Below, piece by piece: positions 1 through 6,184 of a stretch of 11,458 nucleotides of DNA (position 1 is the first letter of the stretch; the number at the start of each line of letters is the position of its first letter). Source of the DNA: an uncultured Pseudomonadota bacterium (GTDB taxonomy: Bacteria > Pseudomonadota > Gammaproteobacteria > Burkholderiales > Rhodocyclaceae); NCBI GenBank assembly GCA_946479855.1, contig CAMLHL010000079.1, positions 1 through 11,458 of the forward strand, written 5' to 3'. The notes under the pieces are model-generated. The model made no database searches and was not told the DNA's origin. It was given only the letters and a program-made list of their open reading frames with translations. The translations under genes were made by a program, and so were the position numbers.

Positions 1-324
1 GAAAAGCTCGGCAAGCTGCATTTCTGGCTGACCGTCGTTTCCTTCAACCTGACCTTCATGCCGCAGTTCTTCCTCGGCCTGGCCGGCATGCCGCGGCGGA
101 TTCCCGACTATGCCCTGCAATTTGCCGAATTCAATGCCATGTCGACCATCGGCGCCTTCATCCTCGGCTTCAGCCAGTTGATCTTTGCCTGGAACATCTG
201 GTCCTGCGTGCGCGGCGGTCCCAAGGTCGACGGCCGCGTCTGGGAAGGGGCCGAAGGGCTGGAGTGGGAGCTTTCCTCGCCACCGCCCCACCATAGCTGG
301 GAAACCCAGCCACTGATCAAGTGA
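1..324 (+). CDS. ctaD: Cytochrome c oxidase subunit I (COX1), 3' end only
   Basis: This is the C-terminal 107 residues of the heme-copper catalytic subunit of aa3-type cytochrome c oxidase, an inner-membrane protein that reduces O2 and pumps protons. The reading frame is open from the first base, so the gene starts outside the window. The diagnostic stretch is GLAGMPRRIPDY at residues 26-37 of the fragment, followed by the last transmembrane helix (about residues 48-68, STIGAFILGFSQLIFAW) and a soluble tail with GLEWELSSPPP, typical of COX1 C-termini. The heme and copper ligands lie upstream and are not visible. One oddity is Phe at fragment residue 23 (bases 67-69), where I expect the conserved His of the FFPQHFLG/FFPMHFLG motif. 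The gene ends 10 bases before the next small gene and heads the oxidase cluster. Identification is secure. Confidence 0.95.
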   Translation, partial: EKLGKLHFWLTVVSFNLTFMPQFFLGLAGMPRRIPDYALQFAEFNAMSTIGAFILGFSQLIFAWNIWSCVRGGPKVDGRVWEGAEGLEWELSSPPPHHSWETQPLIK

Positions 325-334
325 GGGGATACAC

Positions 335-457
335 ATGAACCAGCCATTATCTGACCTCGATCTCGAACGCCGCCGCGCAGCTTCCCGGCGCCTCGGCTGG
401 CTGCTCGGCGCCGTCGTGCTGGCCATTTATGTGATCGGGCTGTTCATCAAGCGCTAG
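335..457 (+). CDS. 40-residue single-helix protein, cytochrome oxidase small assembly protein type
   Basis: A 40-residue ORF lies between ctaD and ctaG with a good Shine-Dalgarno sequence (GAGGGG, 323-328, six bases before the ATG). It starts MNQPLSDLDLERRRAASRRL, a charged and basic N-terminus, followed by one hydrophobic helix (about residues 21-38, GWLLGAVVLAIYVIGLFI) and ends KR. The basic residues before the helix suggest an N-in orientation in the inner membrane. A small one-helix protein at this place is common in betaproteobacterial oxidase operons and is generally annotated as a cytochrome oxidase small assembly protein. The biochemical role is not established from this sequence. The stop codon is four bases before the ctaG start, so translational coupling is likely. 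Its reality rests on the RBS, the helix and the position; the name rests on context. Confidence 0.82.
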   Translation: MNQPLSDLDLERRRAASRRLGWLLGAVVLAIYVIGLFIKR

Positions 458-461
458 CACC

Positions 462-1073
462 ATGGACCAGGCCCAGCCATCTCCAGCCAGCCATAGCCGC
501 CTGATCGGCCGGTTGCTGCTGCTAGTGCTGGCCGCCTTCGCTTTCGCCTTTGCGCTGGTCCCCCTTTACAACGTGCTGTGCCAGGCTACCGGCTTCAACG
601 GCAAGATAGTCGCCCCCGGCGCCATACGCGACGGTTTCGGGGTCGGCGGCCTGAAAACCGCCGCCGTACCTGTCTCCAAGGTCGATACTGGACGAACGGT
701 CCGCGTCGAATTCACCGGTACCGTAATGCCGGGGCTGCCCTGGGACATGCGTCCGCTGACGCTCAGCCTCGACATTCACCCGGGGGAGTTGCAGCAAGTC
801 AGTTATCTGGTACGCAATACGTCGAACCGCACCGTTGTCGGCCAGGCCGTGCCGAGCATCAGCCCCGGGCAGGCGGCACAGCATTTCGAAAAAATCGAGT
901 GCTTCTGCTTTTCCCAGCAAACCCTGGGACCAGGCGAGGCACGGGAAATGCCGCTCGCTTTTATCGTCAAACCGGAGGTCGACCGTAGCATTAGCCACAT
1001 CACGCTCTCCTACGCCTTCTTTGGCGTCGACGGACAGCGCCAGACACTGACCAGCAACCGGGAGGCCCAATGA
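462..1073 (+). CDS. ctaG: Cytochrome c oxidase assembly protein CtaG/Cox11 (copper chaperone for CuB)
   Basis: This 203-residue protein is Cox11/CtaG, a membrane-anchored copper chaperone that delivers Cu to the CuB site of subunit I. It has one N-terminal transmembrane helix (about residues 15-36) and a periplasmic immunoglobulin-like domain. Hallmarks are the copper-binding CFCF at residues 147-150 (KIECFCFSQQTL), the conserved Cys40 just after the helix (VPLYNVLC), VGQAVPSISPGQA at 126-138 and LPWDMRPL at 92-99. Length is normal for the family. No strong Shine-Dalgarno precedes 462, and the start lies four bases after the preceding small ORF, so coupled translation is plausible. The stop overlaps the ctaE start by ATGA. 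Identification is secure. Confidence 0.97.
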   Translation: MDQAQPSPASHSRLIGRLLLLVLAAFAFAFALVPLYNVLCQATGFNGKIVAPGAIRDGFGVGGLKTAAVPVSKVDTGRTVRVEFTGTVMPGLPWDMRPLTLSLDIHPGELQQVSYLVRNTSNRTVVGQAVPSISPGQAAQHFEKIECFCFSQQTLGPGEAREMPLAFIVKPEVDRSISHITLSYAFFGVDGQRQTLTSNREAQ

Positions 1074-1942
1074 AAACCAGCACCGCCCAACTTGCATCGC
1101 GGGAGCATTACTTCGTTCCCCAGCCCAGTCTCTACCCGATCACCCTCTCTGCCGGGCTCTTCCTGCTGGCACTGGGCTTCATCCAGTCGATCAACGGTTT
1201 TGCCCCCGGCATATGGTTCATGCTCGGCGGGGCCAGCCTGATCATCTACGTGCTATTCGGCTGGTTCGGGCGAGTCATCGGAGAATCGCAGCGCGGCGCC
1301 TACCGCGACTGGGAGGACCAGTCTTTCCGCTACGGGATGATCTGGTTCATCGCCACCGAAGTGATGTTCTTCGCCGCTTTCTTCGCCGCACTGTTCTATG
1401 TACGCACCATCTCCGTACCCGATCTGGGTGGCATGGCCAGTGCCCACGGCACCAGCCTGTGGCCAGATTTCGCCGGCACCTGGCCGACCAGCGGGCCGAA
1501 AGGTGCGCCGTTTACGCCAATGGGGGCCTGGGGCATCCCGGCTCTCAACACCGCACTGCTGCTTAGTTCCGGAGCCACCGTCACCTGGGCGCATTGGGGG
1601 CTGCTACGCAACAATCGCCACCAGCTCTGCCTCGGCTTAGCAGCGACCGTGCTGCTCGGCAGCCTCTTTCTCGGCTTCCAGGCCTACGAATATCACCATG
1701 CCTATACCGAGCTCGGCCTGACCATGGGGGCTGGTGCCTATGGCGCAACCTTCTTCATGCTGACCGGCTTTCACGGCTTTCATGTCACCCTCGGCACCAT
1801 CATGCTGGCGGTGATCCTGTGGCGCAGCCTGAGTGGCCATTTCACCCCGGAGCGCCATTTCGCTTTCGAAGGGGTCGCCTGGTACTGGCACTTCGTCGAT
1901 GTCGTCTGGCTGCTGCTGTTCGTCTTTGTTTACTGGGTGTAG
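1070..1942 (+). CDS. ctaE: Cytochrome c oxidase subunit III (COX3)
   Basis: This 290-residue, seven-helix subunit III of aa3 oxidase stabilises the catalytic core in the inner membrane. Family features are HYFVPQPSLYPI at 13-24, the conserved membrane Glu97 in FIATEVMFFAAFF, GAWGIPALNTALLLSSG at 152-168, GFHGFHVTLGT at 233-243, and the C-terminal FEGVAWYWHFVDVVWLLLF at 266-284. It begins inside the ctaG stop (ATGA overlap) with a Shine-Dalgarno GGGAGG at 1060-1065. A loop of about 40 residues after helix 3 (around 113-152) separates the two halves, as is common in bacterial forms. Its last 13 bases overlap the 3' end of a small gene on the other strand, so the two transcripts converge. Identification is secure. 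Confidence 0.97.
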   Translation: MKTSTAQLASREHYFVPQPSLYPITLSAGLFLLALGFIQSINGFAPGIWFMLGGASLIIYVLFGWFGRVIGESQRGAYRDWEDQSFRYGMIWFIATEVMFFAAFFAALFYVRTISVPDLGGMASAHGTSLWPDFAGTWPTSGPKGAPFTPMGAWGIPALNTALLLSSGATVTWAHWGLLRNNRHQLCLGLAATVLLGSLFLGFQAYEYHHAYTELGLTMGAGAYGATFFMLTGFHGFHVTLGTIMLAVILWRSLSGHFTPERHFAFEGVAWYWHFVDVVWLLLFVFVYWV

Positions 1943-2130
1943 CCGGGAATGAAACCAAAACGAAACCCAGCCAGCAGCAACAGGAAAAGGGTGACAGACA
2001 GCGCAATGCGCCACGTCAGCGCCCTGGCCATGCGCTGGCCCGTCGCCCGATCACGGTAGAGGAAAAAGAGCCCGGAAAACAGGCTGCCGACTATGGCCAA
2101 TAACAGCAAAACCACCAGCACCTTGAGCAT
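1930..2130 (-). CDS. Twin-transmembrane protein, DUF2909 family
   Basis: This 66-residue protein consists almost entirely of two helices: about residues 3-24 (KVLVVLLLLAIVGSLFSGLF) and 41-62 (WRIALSVTLFLLLLAGF), joined by a short charged loop with RDRATGQRMARALTWR. This matches the DUF2909 twin-transmembrane family, of unknown biochemical function and often found beside cytochrome oxidase genes in Proteobacteria. The frame is open further upstream, but the start at 2130 is preferred because of the Shine-Dalgarno GGGAGA (2138-2143 on the plus strand, seven-base spacer) and because family members begin M-K/L-hydrophobic. It is convergent with ctaE (13-base overlap) and divergent from surf1, with the two starts within about 30 bases. 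It may be independently transcribed or act antisense to a ctaE-surf1 readthrough transcript, which is inference. Confidence 0.82.
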   Translation of the reverse strand: MLKVLVVLLLLAIVGSLFSGLFFLYRDRATGQRMARALTWRIALSVTLFLLLLAGFRFGFIPGYTQ

Positions 2131-2155
2131 GGCCGAATCTCCCGACAGGCTTGCG

Positions 2156-2896
2156 ATGCCGCAGTATGCGCGCCAGCGGGGAGTGCCGGCAAGGGCCAGC
2201 CGGCGCCAGGTGGCGATCCTCGGTGCCGTGGTGCTGGCTTTCCTGCTCCCGGCCTTTATTTCGCTCGGCCTGTGGCAGTGGCACAAGGCTGATGCCAAGT
2301 CGAGGCTGCAAATGGAACTCGATGCCCGGAGCCATGATGCGCCCATTGCCATGCCGACGACACTGGCCGACGGTGAGACGTTGCGCTACCGCCGGGTCAT
2401 CCTGCACGGCACTTTCGATGCCTCCCGGCAAATTCTGCTCGACAACCAGCTGCACGATGAACAGGCCGGCTACCACGTGATCACCCCGTTGCAGATCGCC
2501 GGTTCGAGCATGCATGTCCTGGTCAATCGCGGCTGGCTGTCGGCACCGGCCGACCACCGCATCCAGCCGGTGGCCGAGGTACCGATCGGCGAAGTCGACC
2601 TAAGCGGCATTGCACACCTGCCGCCGCAACGCTTCTTCAATCTCGCCCCGCAACCAACCAGCGGCTGGGCGGCGGTCTGGCAAAACCTTGATCTTGAACG
2701 TTTCCGCCAAAGTGCGCCCTACCCGCTGCAACCGGTCGTCATCCAGCTTGATGCAGATTCCGCCCATGGCTATCTGCGCCAGTGGCCGCGTCCGGATGAA
2801 CGGGCTGACCGCCATCGCAGCTATGCCCTGCAATGGTTTGGCTTTGCCGCCTCCAGCCTCGGCATCTGGGGCTATTTCCTGCTCCGCCGGCCATGA
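2156..2896 (+). CDS. surf1: SURF1 family cytochrome oxidase assembly factor
   Basis: SURF1/Shy1 proteins assist insertion of heme a into subunit I of the oxidase and sit in the inner membrane with two helices flanking a periplasmic domain. Visible features, numbered from the 2156 start, are the N-terminal helix ending in SLGLWQWHKADAKSRL (about 37-52), YRRVILHGTFDASRQILLDNQ (80-100), VLVNRGWLSAP (122-132) and the C-terminal YALQWFGFAASSLGIWGYF (about 223-241), the family's second helix. The start is uncertain. The frame also opens at 2093 and 2129. I prefer 2156 because it has a weak Shine-Dalgarno (GACAGG, 2144-2149) at six bases, gives 246 residues, and avoids overlap with the divergent DUF2909 gene. 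The 3' end overlaps the next gene by ATGA. The family call is secure; the start is moderate. Confidence 0.92.
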   Translation: MPQYARQRGVPARASRRQVAILGAVVLAFLLPAFISLGLWQWHKADAKSRLQMELDARSHDAPIAMPTTLADGETLRYRRVILHGTFDASRQILLDNQLHDEQAGYHVITPLQIAGSSMHVLVNRGWLSAPADHRIQPVAEVPIGEVDLSGIAHLPPQRFFNLAPQPTSGWAAVWQNLDLERFRQSAPYPLQPVVIQLDADSAHGYLRQWPRPDERADRHRSYALQWFGFAASSLGIWGYFLLRRP

Positions 2897-3450
2897 GCAG
2901 CCTCGCCATCGCCACCTCTCCCCGACGCCAAGGCCGGCTGACACTGGCGCTGATCGTCGGCCTGCTGGCACTGCCCTTCCTCATTGCAGCCGGCCTTTAC
3001 TTCGGCGGCTGGCAACCGGCCGGAACGGCACATCACGGGCGGCTGATCAACCCGCCCCAACGGCTTCCGGCCCAAATGCTACGGTCGACTGCGGAAAACC
3101 GCGGAAAATGGATCATTCTGCTCAATGTCCGCGGCCCCTGCGCGGCCCAATGCGTCAGTCACCTCGATGAAATACGCCGCATTCACGTCGCCTTGTACAA
3201 GAACATGGGCCGCCTGAGTCGCGCCGTCCTGACCGACCAGCCAGACGATCCGGCGCTGCTCGCCCTGCGCCGCAAACAACCCGATCTATTGCTGCTGGCA
3301 GCCCCGGCCGACGAAACGGCAACGATCGCCGATTCCTTGCTGCTGGTCGATCCGCAAGGGCAACTGGTCATGACTTACCCCCCCGACGCCAGCGCCCAGG
3401 GCGTACGCGCCGACCTCGAACGCCTGCTCAAATACGCCTGGACCGGTTAG
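2893..3450 (+). CDS. Membrane-anchored SCO/thioredoxin-like CxxxC protein of the oxidase operon
   Basis: This 185-residue protein has one N-terminal helix (about 16-36) followed by a periplasmic domain. WIILLNVRGPCAAQCVSHL (73-91) looks like a thioredoxin-fold first strand leading into a CxxxC pair (Cys83, Cys87), and SLLLVDPQGQLVMTYPPD (148-165) looks like the late beta-hairpin of SCO/thioredoxin domains. SCO proteins carry CxxxCP and a distal copper-binding His. Here the residue after the second Cys is Val, and no His occurs after His98. Copper binding as in SCO is therefore unproven, and a thiol-reductase or modified role is possible. A protein of this type between surf1 and the heme A genes is a usual, poorly characterised member of betaproteobacterial oxidase operons. 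ATGA overlap with surf1 and an 11-base gap to the ctaB start (its stop ends at 3450) show operon membership. Confidence 0.85.
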   Translation: MSSLAIATSPRRQGRLTLALIVGLLALPFLIAAGLYFGGWQPAGTAHHGRLINPPQRLPAQMLRSTAENRGKWIILLNVRGPCAAQCVSHLDEIRRIHVALYKNMGRLSRAVLTDQPDDPALLALRRKQPDLLLLAAPADETATIADSLLLVDPQGQLVMTYPPDASAQGVRADLERLLKYAWTG

Positions 3451-3460
3451 GAGATCCGTC

Positions 3461-4357
3461 ATGCACACTACCGCCACCCCCAACCTGAGCTTTGCCCAAC
3501 GTCTCGCAGCCTTCGGTCATTTGTGCAAACCGCGAGTCAACAGCCTGATTGTTTTCACCGCAATGATCGGCATGTGCCTGGCAACACCCGGCTTCCCTCC
3601 CCTGCTGCGCTTCCTCGTCGCCTCACTCGGCATCGCACTGGTTTCCTTCGCCGCCGCCGCCCTCAACTGCCTGGTCGAACGCACCATCGACGCCAAGATG
3701 GCGCGCACCAGTTGGCGAGCCACGGCCCGCGGCGACATTTCGCCGCTCGAAACCGTCACCCTGGCCACCGCCCTCGGTGCCGTCGGTCTCTGGCTGCTGC
3801 ACAGCCTGATCAACGACCTGACGATGTGGCTGACCCTGGCCACCTTCGTCGGGTACACCGTCATCTACACGCTGATCCTCAAGCCGGCAACGCCGATGAA
3901 CATCGTCATCGGCGGCGCCTCCGGTGCCATGCCGCCTCTGCTCGGCTGGACGGCGATGACCGGCCAGGTTTCCGCCGAACCACTGGTTCTCTTCCTGATC
4001 ATCTTCCTGTGGACGCCGCCGCACTTCTGGGCGCTGGCCTGCTACCGGCGCGACGACTATGCCCGCTCCGGGCTGCCCATGCTGCCTGTGACGCACGGCA
4101 TCGCCTTCACCTGCCAGCACATCCTCTGGTATACCGTGATGCTCGCCGCAGCCAGCCTGATCCCGGTCTCACTGGGTATGAGCGGCACCTTCTATCTGCT
4201 CGCCATCAGCCTGCTCGACCTGGTTTTCCTCGGTTACGCCATCGCCCTCTGCCGCAATTACAGCGACGCCCTGGCCCGGCGCTGCTTCCGCTACTCTATC
4301 CTCTATCTAACCCTGCTCTTCGCTGCCCTGTTTGCCGACCGCCTGATCGTCTTCTGA
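3461..4357 (+). CDS. ctaB: Protoheme IX farnesyltransferase (heme O synthase)
   Basis: This 298-residue UbiA-superfamily membrane prenyltransferase attaches farnesyl to the heme b vinyl group, making heme O, the precursor of heme a. The polyprenyl-diphosphate/Mg motif is N69-CLVE-RTID77-AKM-ART83, matching the COX10/CyoE pattern with Asn, Glu, Asp, Met, Arg and Thr in place. Also present are CKPRVNSLIVFTAMIG (22-37), YTLILKPATPMNIVIGGASG (136-155), LWTPPHFWALA (183-193) and DDYARSGLPMLPV (198-210), all typical of the family. About nine helices can be drawn. The start at 3461 is supported by AGGAG at 3449-3453, seven bases upstream. It is followed after two bases by ctaA, which uses its product. 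The alternative symbols cyoE/cox10 refer to the same enzyme. Confidence 0.97.
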   Translation: MHTTATPNLSFAQRLAAFGHLCKPRVNSLIVFTAMIGMCLATPGFPPLLRFLVASLGIALVSFAAAALNCLVERTIDAKMARTSWRATARGDISPLETVTLATALGAVGLWLLHSLINDLTMWLTLATFVGYTVIYTLILKPATPMNIVIGGASGAMPPLLGWTAMTGQVSAEPLVLFLIIFLWTPPHFWALACYRRDDYARSGLPMLPVTHGIAFTCQHILWYTVMLAAASLIPVSLGMSGTFYLLAISLLDLVFLGYAIALCRNYSDALARRCFRYSILYLTLLFAALFADRLIVF

Positions 4358-4359
4358 CC

Positions 4360-5421
4360 ATGCATCTCTACCGTCGCCTGCTGCTCGTCGCCACGCTGCT
4401 CGCCTTTGCTGTCATTGCGCTCGGCGCCTACGTCCGCCTCTCCGATGCCGGCCTCGGCTGCCCCGACTGGCCCGGTTGCTACGGCCACTGGCTGGGCGTC
4501 CCCGATGCACCGCACGAACAACTGGCAGCGGCGCAAGCCTATCCGGACAAACCGCTTGACCCCGGCAAGGCCTGGAAGGAAATGCTCCACCGCTATCTGG
4601 CCGGCACGCTGGGCCTGTTGATCCTGACGCTGTGCGGACTCGCTTGGCGAAAAGAATGCCGCAGCCAGCAGTCCCCTCTCCTCCCCACGGTGCTGCTCGG
4701 CATTGTCATGCTGCAGGCGGCGCTCGGCATGTGGACCGTCACCTTGCTATTAAAGCCGCTGATCGTCACCCTGCACCTGATCGGCGGCATGACGACCCTC
4801 TCCATCCTCGTCGGCATCACCCTTTCCGGCCGCCCGGCGGCGCCGGATCAAGGCCTCAGCCCCGCGACTCGCCTTCTCGCCGCCGGCGCCTTGCTGGCCA
4901 TCATCGTCCAGATCGCGCTTGGCGGCTGGGTCAGCAGCAACTACGCTGCCCTCGCCTGCCTGGATTTCCCGACCTGCCAGGGCCAGTGGCAACCGACGAT
5001 GGATTTCGCCCATGCCTTCAGCCTGCACCGTGAACTGGGACAAACAGCCGATGGCCAATTGCTGTCACTGGCTGCCCTGACGGCGATTCACTGGACTCAC
5101 CGCCTCGGTGCCATCGTGGTCTCACTGATCGCGGGGGGGCTGGCCGTTACCCTGATCTGCCAGGAGCAGGATCGCTGGCGGGTTTGGGGAAGTGTGCTTC
5201 TCGGCCTGTTGCTGGCGCAGATCGGCCTGGGAATCGGTAATGTGCTTTGGTCCCTGCCGCGGGCGCTGGCCATCGCCCACAATCTCGGCGCTGCCTGTTT
5301 ACTGACCACCACGCTCTCAATCAACATTCTGGCGCATCGGACAAGCCGCATCAGGCCCGCTACAGTCTCCCTGAACGGGCCGCCCTCGCCACTCGCCGGA
5401 TATTGCAAGCCAGCCCCGTAG
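4360..5421 (+). CDS. ctaA: Heme A synthase (CtaA/Cox15)
   Basis: This 353-residue enzyme is CtaA/Cox15, which oxidises the C8 methyl of heme O to the formyl group of heme A in the inner membrane. All four family His are seen: His77 (EMLHRYLA), His139 (VTLHLIGG), His247 (HWTHRLGA) and His307 (AIAHNLGA), arranged as two four-helix halves. Two Cys pairs are also seen, Cys34/Cys40 in GLGCPDWPGC and Cys200/Cys206 in ACLDFPTC. The ATG at 4360 starts two bases after the ctaB stop with no clear Shine-Dalgarno, suggesting coupled translation. The reading frame is open upstream across ctaB, but MHLYRRLLLV is the natural start, giving a short basic N-terminus before helix 1. The C-terminal 27 residues or so (after INILAHR) are a hydrophilic, Pro-rich tail. 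It is the last recognisable gene of the oxidase cluster. Confidence 0.97.
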   Translation: MHLYRRLLLVATLLAFAVIALGAYVRLSDAGLGCPDWPGCYGHWLGVPDAPHEQLAAAQAYPDKPLDPGKAWKEMLHRYLAGTLGLLILTLCGLAWRKECRSQQSPLLPTVLLGIVMLQAALGMWTVTLLLKPLIVTLHLIGGMTTLSILVGITLSGRPAAPDQGLSPATRLLAAGALLAIIVQIALGGWVSSNYAALACLDFPTCQGQWQPTMDFAHAFSLHRELGQTADGQLLSLAALTAIHWTHRLGAIVVSLIAGGLAVTLICQEQDRWRVWGSVLLGLLLAQIGLGIGNVLWSLPRALAIAHNLGAACLLTTTLSINILAHRTSRIRPATVSLNGPPSPLAGYCKPAP

Positions 5422-5501
5422 ATTGTTGATCGCCAGATCAGGGAATTATCGGCAAGATCAGTAATCAAATCCAACGTTGTAGCGAGTTTTGATCGCTCAA
5501 C

Positions 5502-5523
5502 GGCCACCCGTCGATGGGTGGCC
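5502..5523. repeat. Perfect 8-bp inverted repeat (hairpin 1) after ctaA
   Basis: GGCCACCC (5502-5509) pairs with GGGTGGCC (5516-5523) around a six-base loop, GTCGAT. It lies 80 bases after the ctaA stop and 60 bases before the next plus-strand start. Neither strand has a T tract immediately after it, so it is not a classical intrinsic terminator. It could still be a transcript-end stabiliser, part of a structured leader, or an operator. Confidence 0.6.
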
Positions 5524-5547
5524 AAGGGCCGGTAAAATGTATTTGTC

Positions 5548-5569
5548 CTTCCCATCCGGCCAAGGGAAG
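5548..5569. repeat. 6-bp inverted repeat (hairpin 2) just upstream of the 5584 gene
   Basis: CTTCCC (5548-5553) can pair with GGGAAG (5564-5569) around a 10-base loop. It ends 14 bases before the ATG at 5584. The purine arm GGGAAG is the nearest Shine-Dalgarno-like sequence, yet it is too far from the start and is locked in this stem. The block GGCCAAGGG occurs in both hairpin regions (5520-5528 and 5558-5566). A role in translation control is inference. Confidence 0.4.
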
Positions 5570-5583
5570 CCGAGTTGTAAAAG

Positions 5584-6123
5584 ATGGCCACGTTTCTAGC
5601 CATTCCGCCAGTCGCCACGGCTGGCTTGGTAGTACCTCCTTCGGCAATCGCGGGACGCCTGCCGACGGCGCTTGATGCGTCGACAGTTTCCACGACCGTC
5701 GCCGCCAATTCGACCATCGTGGCCTTGTCGGATGCTGCGCGGATATTGTCGGCCATCGGCAGCACCGCGGATACCGTGACTAGCCCCCTCGGCAGTGCCG
5801 CGAATACCGATCTGACGCCGCAATTCCCAACGAGCAGCGACACAGTCGCCGGAGAACAACGGGCCACCAACGCCAGGCTTGCATTGCAGGCATTGATCGA
5901 CGATCCTGGCTTGCGCGCCATCAAGAACCAGGCTGATCCGCTTTATTCTGCGCTCATCGCGGCTTCGCACATGAGCGACTTCGTGCCGGCAAGCGCTGCT
6001 GGGATCAATCTGAATGCCATCGCCAGCGAAATCCCTGCCCCGATCACCCCGGCCGCCGCATCTCGCGCCATCGATTTCTACCGCGAAACCGCCAGCGAAT
6101 TCCAAAGGCAGTTGATCGCCTAA
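5584..6123 (+). CDS. Ala/Ser/Thr-rich protein of unknown function, 179 residues
   Basis: I do not recognise this gene. It encodes 179 residues rich in Ala, Ser, Thr, Ile and Val, with no obvious catalytic motif, no Cys and no convincing transmembrane helix. The N-terminus (MATFLAIPPVATAGLVVPPS) is apolar but lacks the positive charges of a signal peptide. Residues about 39-58 contain VAANSTIVALSDAARILSA, a V-x-LS-x-x-A/G-R-x-L-S pattern that I loosely associate with uncharacterised betaproteobacterial proteins; this is a memory-based impression. The C-terminal part (about 95-179) is predicted by eye to be mostly helical, ending FYRETASEFQRQLIA. The start is fixed from below by an in-frame TAA six bases upstream (5578-5580), but no good Shine-Dalgarno is present. 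Codon usage and freedom from stops argue for a real gene. It lies alone between the oxidase cluster and a convergent signalling operon. Confidence 0.65.
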   Translation: MATFLAIPPVATAGLVVPPSAIAGRLPTALDASTVSTTVAANSTIVALSDAARILSAIGSTADTVTSPLGSAANTDLTPQFPTSSDTVAGEQRATNARLALQALIDDPGLRAIKNQADPLYSALIAASHMSDFVPASAAGINLNAIASEIPAPITPAAASRAIDFYRETASEFQRQLIA

Positions 6124-6184
6124 GAACCGCTCAGAACAGCGCCTGCGGCTTGATCTATCGCCAACATCTCAGACAGCAGGCGTT

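Noticed and set aside
522..1097. 191-codon minus-strand open frame opposite ctaG
   Set aside because: ctaG on the plus strand has its CFCF copper motif and operon context. The opposite frame is a coding shadow.
2093..2155. Extended N-terminus for SURF1 from ATG 2093 or 2129
   Set aside because: The extra 12-21 residues are polar and not expected before the first helix, the starts lack better ribosome sites, and they would overlap the divergent DUF2909 gene. The 2129 start remains possible.
3523..4359. Long open frame running across ctaB into the ctaA frame
   Set aside because: It is in the ctaA frame but the part over ctaB translates to Arg/His/Pro-rich sequence typical of an off-frame reading of GC-rich coding DNA, while the overlapping ctaB frame has all family motifs. 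ctaA starts at 4360.
5509..5538. Promoter for the 5584 gene using TAAAAT at 5533-5538 as -10
   Set aside because: No acceptable -35 lies at 16-18 bases (best three of six matches), and the -35 position would fall in the hairpin stem. Not enough to call.
6140..6182. Plus-strand terminator CGCCTGC/GCAGGCG followed by TTT after the 5584 gene
   Set aside because: The loop is 29 bases and the T tract only three bases, so this is a weak structure likely to arise by chance.
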